A stretch of DNA of 64,000 nucleotides from Hypericum androsaemum (taxonomy: Eukaryota; Streptophyta; Magnoliopsida; Malpighiales; Hypericaceae). A program made the translations under genes and the position numbers. Below, in pieces: positions 57,401 through 64,000 of this stretch (positions within the stretch are counted from its first letter, which is position 1; every line of letters begins with the position of its first letter). The stretch is from the NCBI GenBank assembly GCA_963995505.1, contig OZ023197.1, positions 11,034,475 through 11,098,474 of the forward strand, given 5' to 3'. The notes below the pieces were generated by a model. The model did no database searches. It was not told the DNA's origin and was given only the letters and a program-made list of their open reading frames with translations.

Positions 57401-60400
57401 ACAACATGAAAATTAGTACAGCATATACATTTATTCTACGAAGAAGCCCAGAGGTAACATGCTACATACGTCAGTGTAACAGCCAATGGAAGTCCTTCAG
57501 GCACAGCCACCACAACTATTGTCACCTGTATGTACCGCTGTTAGTTATACAGGTTACACATCGTAAGCACGAATTGCTTTAAATGGAGCACTTACAGCAA
57601 TTGTGACAATTTTAACGACGTCGTCTATAGCATCACTAAACTTGGTCTTGCCTTTGATAAACTCAACATTGCCATCTTCATCTTTTGTATTTCCAGTAAA
57701 ATAACTGGACATTTTAATGAAACACCAGCCGGTAAGTTGGGAATAACAACACGAGAGATGGTTTTGTTTTTACTTTCCGAAAAAAAAAGAGATGGTTTTG
57801 TTAACAACCATTTCTTACCGGCCCAAAAGTACAGCAAGCACCAATACTGCAACAGCAAGCCCCACAATGCCAATAAATGTTGCAACTCCATTCAAACGTA
57901 CCTGCACATACGATTAGATGAAATGTAAAAGAATATTGTCTTAAAATTCATCCGGATGTCTTGAAAAGAAAATAAGACAACCTGCAAAGGAGTTTCTTCC
58001 CCTGTATCTTCCGAGATACTTGCCATCAACAATCCCCATTCAGTATTGATTCCAACACCAGTTACCTGCAGTTGGCAATAAAATCAACTCCCAGAACCGA
58101 TGTTCGATTCACTCTTATGTTGTGAATATATTGGAGCTACACTGAATGGCAATCATACTGATTTAAACGTCAGGGAAACCTCACAACATGCATCTACTGG
58201 TGCATTATGATGCTGACAAGGTTTGTGAAAATCGGAGTCTGGATGGATACATATGAGGAAGGGATATGAAAAGAAAATTTGCAGGTAAATTTGTCCATTT
58301 TTCCAACTCTAGAACACTCAGAGAGAATCGATAGTACAGAGTATCATCCTACATGGAAACAGCAACCATATTGTAACAAATAACTTCACATTATAAAAAC
58401 GGATAAGACAGGACAACACGTGACAATAACTCACCAGCATATTGCCCACACCATCTGCAACTTTGCAGCCAGACATCAGAAACGGTGCCTTCTGATCCTT
58501 GTGAACCTACGTATTCAACAGATACAGATGGTAAGAATAAATCTAGCAAATAAGAGGACGATCAAGGAGGTTAGGTAACTTACTATCTTGCTTTCACCAG
58601 TCATGCTAGATTCATCAAGGGCAAGAGAATGGCCAGATACTAAGATTCCATCAGCTGGTACCTGAGAAGGAAATCAATCCCAAGCCTGTCAATTTCAGTA
58701 CGAATGTCACAGCAAAAGAAACAACTCACAAGAAGTGAAACCCACCTGATCACCTATACTGAGAGGAATGACATCGCCAACAACAACATCAAATATGGAT
58801 ATCTTCACTCTTCTACCACCTCTGATGACCTGAAGAAGCATTTACCCTCATCACTTCTCGATCAGTTATGTAAATACCAGAGAATTTTCTTGTCCTGCAT
58901 ATAGCACATACCTCTAACTGTATGTTCCGCTTCTCCTTGTTCAGATTTTGAAACTGGAGAGATTGACGATAATCACTAACAGCTAACAGTTTAAAAGGCA
59001 AGAGTTAAGAAAGAATTGCATTGTGCGTAATTGAGTACTTTATGTAAAAGTTCCCACAGTTAAAGTAAGCAGCAGAAAAGGTAGAACAAGTCCAAGCCAA
59101 ACATAAATGAGCACGTTTGAGAAGCATTAACAATCTGCTCTTTTAATTCTATCAAGCCAAATAGAGAAGTCCAGAGTAGATGAGGTAGAAGAATTGCACA
59201 GATTAATAACATCACCTACACTCAACAACTCAATCATTCAGACAAAATCCAGAAAAAATTGCAATGCCGTCTATCTAAACCTCTAGCTTACTTTCTGCTT
59301 TCACAAGTTTCACTAATTTCAACATCTTTGATCTTTCAGTGGCATTTTTGGCTCTTGTATTTACAAGGCCAGTTTTCATTTCCTATACGGCATCTTTCAC
59401 AGGGATATAGGAAGAATTGTGGCTGAATGAGGCATAGCAGACCAATCCGAAGATTATGAATCAACCATCTTGCCAACTGCCTCATGGTTGTTCCTAAGAT
59501 GTTGGCCCTAACTCACAACTCCAAGGTTCAATTTTTCGAACTGACCAAACCAAATTACACTAATTTGTTTGAGCTTCATAAATATATAGGCAGATTTAAG
59601 CAGGAACCCAAAAATACAGCTGTACGTGAAGAAGGGCAGATGGTTCGTGAACAATTATATAAAAAATGGAGTTCAACAGAGAAAGATTATGGCTCTATCT
59701 GAAACAAAAATAGAGTTTCTGGAAAATAAAATATAGACAACCATAGAAATTTGTGCCATGTGTAAGATAAGCTATCAAAATGGTAAAACTTTTTAAAAAA
59801 GGACGATGGAATCAAATTCACTCAATATTAGTTACCATACGTCTAAGCCTCAAAAAAGGTGTAGCTGATTAGTAAGTAATGAAAAATCAAACAAGCCCTC
59901 CTATAACAAGCATAGCGTCCTACCTGTCTTCAACCAATATCAATATGAACAATAGCTCCATTACAGTACATTTGTTACCTGTGACAACTATGACGAGAAT
60001 GACAGCAAAAGCAATGCTTGCTCCATCGTACCACCCTTCTTGGATACCCTAAAAAGAAATATAGAGGCCTGGTGAGAGGAAACATCAAAACAGATAGCAA
60101 AGCACCGGGAGAAAACAAAATGACTTGATCGAGACAGACAGTATACGCATCCCAGAATGTAGATAATGGAAAACTCCAAATAAACCAAGAGCAGCAGCTA
60201 AATGATGCTATGAAAAGGCCAACTTATAGATCAGCTGAAACGCATCAAATATTATGTGAGCTAATAAATGCATCAACTTATAAGCGTCAGAGAATAGAAG
60301 AGATGTAAAAAAGCTTGTAGCAACTTTTTTTTTCCTTATGCTTGTAATTGCCAAAGAAAAATCTCAGTGCAATTGTGAGACTGAAATCCAAATATACCTC

Positions 60401-62774
60401 TGTTTTTATCCCCAGGGCTAATGATGCAATAGCAGCTATGATCAAAATAATAAGGGTCAAATCTTGCCAAGCTTCCCAGAGGAAATTCTGCAAGTAAACC
60501 CCACAGTCAACGGAGAATCTTCATTTTGTGAGAAAAAGTACCGAGTACCAACAGTTCTCAGAAATAGGCACTGCAAGTTCCATTGAATACCAAGAAACCC
60601 CGTCCTTTCTTCTCAGGGTATGTGTTTGCACCAAATGTGTTCCTGCGTTTCACTACATCAACTTCGTCTTCACTTATTCCCAGTTCAAGGCTGGTTTTCA
60701 GCATATCGGATAGCCCTTTAACCTGATAGGGAAAAAATGCAATGTATAAACTGATTTCTAAGAGAAAATAGGATTCATAGAGCCAGCCCCTGAAAACTAA
60801 CTTACCCCACCATACTGTTGTAAAGCAGTGAAATTGTGGTTCCTGCTCATAGAAGCCAGTTGCTCTAGTCCAATCCCAAAATCACCATTGGCGGTTGGGG
60901 GTGCAACTGCAGGATCCAGAACTACATAGCCGGAAAGTTTATCAATCCAACAAAACTAATCACATGGTTGAAGCACATGAATATGTTAAACAAATAGCAC
61001 ATGCTAAACAGTCTGTAAGTCTCGATGTCATGAATAGGAAAAAATCAATAGATGAAAATAATATGAAACCGATACAGAGATTTAGCTCGGTTGAAACATG
61101 GAAGAAAAAAAAGAAAGATGCCCATATAGGCAAATTCATGTTTTTATTTCTCCTCTCTCAGATAGAAAATAATCAGCTTTGGTGTCTTCTTTTTGCAGAA
61201 AATTTCAGGTTTTGCCCAGAAATTGAACCTTGGAGATCATTCTAACAGGGTATCTTTAACCTTTGACATTCCTATTTATTCTATTCCTTCCCTTATACCA
61301 TATGAAGTAAGAAGTCAGTCACTGCAGTACAATATTGCCCATTTTTCCTTCTTGAGTTATTTTAAAATCGCATACTCTTGAGTTATATTTCACATAAAAA
61401 AAGCTATCTAAGACATGGAGCTGCCAGAGGAGACAAGTTGCAAAACTCCAAGCACAGGATTCATTCAATTTTCAGCAATGATAGCAGATCTATAGAGCAT
61501 GAGAAAGAGAAAATTACCAATTTGCCTCTCTCCAGCTAATTTAAATAGTAAAGCTGCCTATAACAAGAAAATTTCAGTCGTAAGGAAAAAAGTATTTTGA
61601 ACCAGTGATCATTGAATTCTTTGATATCTCAAAAGCATTACTCTTATGACTTGTGCATGGGCTCTAATCATCCGCTTTCTTTGCTCTTTCTCTTCTGCCT
61701 TTTTCAAATCTAACGTGTACCGGAATCGACGAGAAGCATTTAGGACAAGAGCTGCTTGCTGTGAGACAAGTATACAGTGGCCTTCAGTCTCAACTTCAAT
61801 GACAGATTCAGTGACCATTTTTATATGACACATAGACCAACAACAGATGAAGAATAAATCAATAAAATTGCATGAGGAACTGTTAAATCAGTATCAATCT
61901 CTTTGAATAATGTCATTCCGTTCAATCAAAGTATCTTCAGTCCTTCATGGCTATTATCTTCAGTGTCATGGAAACACAAAATTACTAAAGCTGGCAAGTT
62001 TTGTGTGAGTTTTCAGATGTAGGTATTGAGTACAACATGAAGATCACTGGTAGAATTCAAACAAGTCCGAGAACAGGTTCAGCCAATGAGTAAAGGCAAA
62101 CATAAAAGTCCAGTAAGGTTCACACACATTCACATATGAGATCTTCCAGTCCTGTGAAATCAGGCATCAACGTGTTTGACTGCCAGCCAACTTATGTATC
62201 AGGAGAGTAAGCAAAAATAGGAACAACTAGATTGCTCGAGGATAAACTAATAAAGCCACCTACGCAGTCATTCACTTTCATATTACAAGATTGGGTATAG
62301 CTCGGACTCTCAAAAATATTGTAATTTTGAGCTACTTCAGAACCCAGGAACGGATTCATGTCTCCTCAAGCTAAATGGTGCTTCCACAACTCAGGGGAAA
62401 GCAATCTCGCTCAGCGGTCAATTGAAAACGCTAAAAATGACAAGAAGGCTATTGATGAACATCTACATTCGACAATCTCATCACGAAACACGAAACAACA
62501 ATTACATTACAACATCACATTCACATAATCTACATCAATTAACGGAAACAGTAACCTTACGTACCCTCCATCGCTTGAGAGTCTCGAAGGGCGCATTCTT
62601 CGTATGAGCAATGTCGAAGGGATCCGACTCGTCCACGTCCTCCTCGCCATCCCCGCAGTGATCCTCACCAAACACCTCCTCGCCTCGGCCCGGTGCATTC
62701 TCCCCTGCCTCTACATCCCGCTGCGAAGACTCCGAGAGCGGCGGCAGCAGCTCATTGGTCGAACGGGCGCTCAT
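49515..62774 (-). CDS. Autoinhibited Ca2+-ATPase, ACA8/ACA10 type (plasma membrane)
   Basis: 33 exons, 1094 residues (3285 nt, all phases agree). From 5': 62565-62774, 61642-61758, 61518-61557, 60806-60921, 60591-60722, 60398-60487, 59979-60048, 58912-58982, 58746-58829, 58584-58661, 58435-58506, 57982-58065, 57819-57901, 57596-57704, 57470-57525, 57340-57382, 57155-57238, 56038-56175, 55201-55266, 55004-55102, 54081-54191, 53644-53811, 53435-53494, 52997-53161, 52779-52895, 52079-52177, 51479-51616, 51266-51366, 50620-50665, 50387-50521, 50030-50137, 49855-49946, 49515-49617. An N-terminal calmodulin-binding autoinhibitory region ([14 protein letters not shown]) precedes P-type motifs TGES, PEGLPLA, CSDKTGT (phosphorylated Asp about 504) and TGDGTNDAP. 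It exports Ca2+ in exchange for protons. Introns after exons 16 (TTG|GCAAGT) and 19 (AAG|GCACGT) start with GC. Confidence 0.95.
51448..51479 (+). repeat. (AG)n(ACAG)n microsatellite next to an ACA splice donor
   Basis: About ten AG units and then three GACA units, directly beside the 3' edge of exon 27; on the coding strand this is (CT/TGTC)n starting right after the donor of intron 27. Confidence 0.85.
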
Positions 62775-64000
62775 TATCGTACGGAACAAAAGCCCCCTCC
62801 CTTATGTACACTTGCTTTATACCTTCTCCTCTCTATTTTTCTCCCTATTTACTTGGTGCTAAAACGGCGTCGTAGGAGAGATGACGGAACTAAACCCCGT
62901 CCCGTTCCTCGCTAAACCTCCCGAAGACAACCGCGAGGCACCAAGCTTCTACGAGAAAAAAAAACACACAAAAAAAAGCCAAAGAGGGGAAAATAAAATC
63001 AGAAAAGAGGAAAAAAAACAGAAACCGGCCGGACGCGAGACAGTTAAGAAACCGCGTAAGAATCTGAGACTTTTTCCGTTATTAAGAAAAAAAAATTAAC
63101 AAAAGAATTGAAACGGCGGAGCGCGCGAGGCGGGAGAGATTGTTGAGCTTCTGTTTCCAGCGAAACAGGTTCTTATTTATTATTATTTAATTTTTAAAAA
63201 GGTTGGGATAAATGAGGTCCGTACAAGTGGCGGGGAGCGAGTAACTGCCGCTCACCGAGAAAGGAGGGATCCAGCGAGAGAAGCGAAGGCGGCAAAAGAG
63301 CGGACGGTGTACGGGTTTCGAAATTATACGCATCGATCTGGTGGTACCACCGGCGAAGAGAGAGAAAGATGTAGAGAGAGAAAGATGTAGAGAGAGAAAG
63401 AGGGGAAAGTTTTGGGTTGTTGGGATGCATGTGTCGTGTGTGTGGTGATGAGGTGGGAGTTATGTGGAAGAAATTGCGCGGGAAATTTCCTGGAAGTTTC
63501 TTCTAGTCCTAACTCTTAACGCCTCGTGTGACGAGTGTGACCGGTAAGAATTCGGTATTTAGAGTCGAATATTATTAAATTCGTATTTTATTTAATAATG
63601 TTTCAATTTTATTTTTAATTAGAAAATTTTTAATTTTTAATTAAAAAACTTAACGTTTTCAAGGGTTTCTTGTGTGAGTATGTTTGCTGGTGCATTGTTG
63701 AATAATCGTGTACGATTTTGTGCTTGGCACATCGGATACTTTTGTCGTACCAATTAAAGTTGAATAAATTACTAACCAGTACCATTACTTTGGTAGAATG
63801 TACGATTTTTTAATGTAATCAAATAGTTGAATACTTTTGTCCCAAAACTTATTTCCGTTGGCGATTGTTTTTGACGAAAGTTTTCTTAATGGTAACAGAC
63901 AAATAGCGAAAAAAGAAAATCTTGAAAAAGATCAATTTTATAATTAAAAATGTAAGGAGGAGTCAAAATCTCAAAATTTCTAAAACATTCAAAGTATTTA
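62775..64000. other. Upstream region of the ACA gene and window end
   Basis: Bases 62775-63500 are GC- and purine-rich and should hold the ACA 5' UTR and promoter on the minus strand. From 63500 to the window end the DNA is AT-rich with no gene recognised. Confidence 0.55.
63357..63402 (+). repeat. 14-bp GA-rich tandem repeat upstream of ACA
   Basis: Three copies of AGAGAGAAAGATGT or a close variant, about 600 bp upstream of the ACA start codon. Confidence 0.8.

Overview
This is 64 kb of nuclear DNA from a flowering plant, most likely a eudicot. The evidence is spliced genes with plant-specific families (PEPR-type receptor kinase, MSR-type O-fucosyltransferase, LBD factor, plant ACA calcium pump, plant mitochondrial ATP synthase epsilon), a plant-type U2 snRNA promoter, AT-rich intergenic DNA, decayed plastid DNA and many plant transposon families. 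I cannot name the species from sequence alone. It is not an operon-organised genome and there is no CRISPR.

Layout. 1-2338 (+): 3' part of a PEPR-like LRR receptor kinase. 3107-7395 (-): complete seven-exon EXO84B exocyst subunit. 9575-10884 (-): two-exon mitochondrial ATP synthase epsilon. 11.1-14.4 kb: degenerate plastid trnD, a hAT-type MITE, a Pack-MULE carrying a carboxylesterase fragment, and next to it a U2 snRNA gene with its own USE, TATA box and 3' box. 14.4-17.4 kb: gene-poor, with a decayed plastid 16S rRNA fragment. 17.4-39.6 kb: a region built by repeated segmental duplication. It holds one intact single-exon EXO70 gene (18071-20038), a truncated EXO70 pseudogene (22366-23780) and a third unit with only flanking DNA. 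The units differ by insertions: two Cassandra solo LTRs (recognised by their 5S rRNA domain), three elements with long terminal inverted repeats (one with a spliced remnant of a MULE transposase), a solo LTR and a 939-bp tandem repeat. 41.0-42.2 kb: a second Pack-MULE of the same family in opposite orientation, carrying an ATL RING-finger fragment. 43187-46145 (+): complete six-exon MSR1-like gene. 47783-48572 (+): LBD gene with an in-frame stop in the LOB domain. 49515-62774 (-): complete 33-exon ACA8/ACA10-type plasma-membrane Ca2+-ATPase of 1094 residues.

The protein genes are ordinary housekeeping or signalling genes and do not form one pathway, although two are exocyst subunits. The most unusual content is the mobile DNA: a MULE family whose members share ends, a subterminal minisatellite built on an ATATTGGTTTC-like motif and 9-bp target duplications, but hold unrelated host gene fragments. 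The duplicated arms also act as internal empty-site references that help place insertions. Exon joins were worked out by hand from splice consensus, reading phase and family alignment from memory; no search was run.
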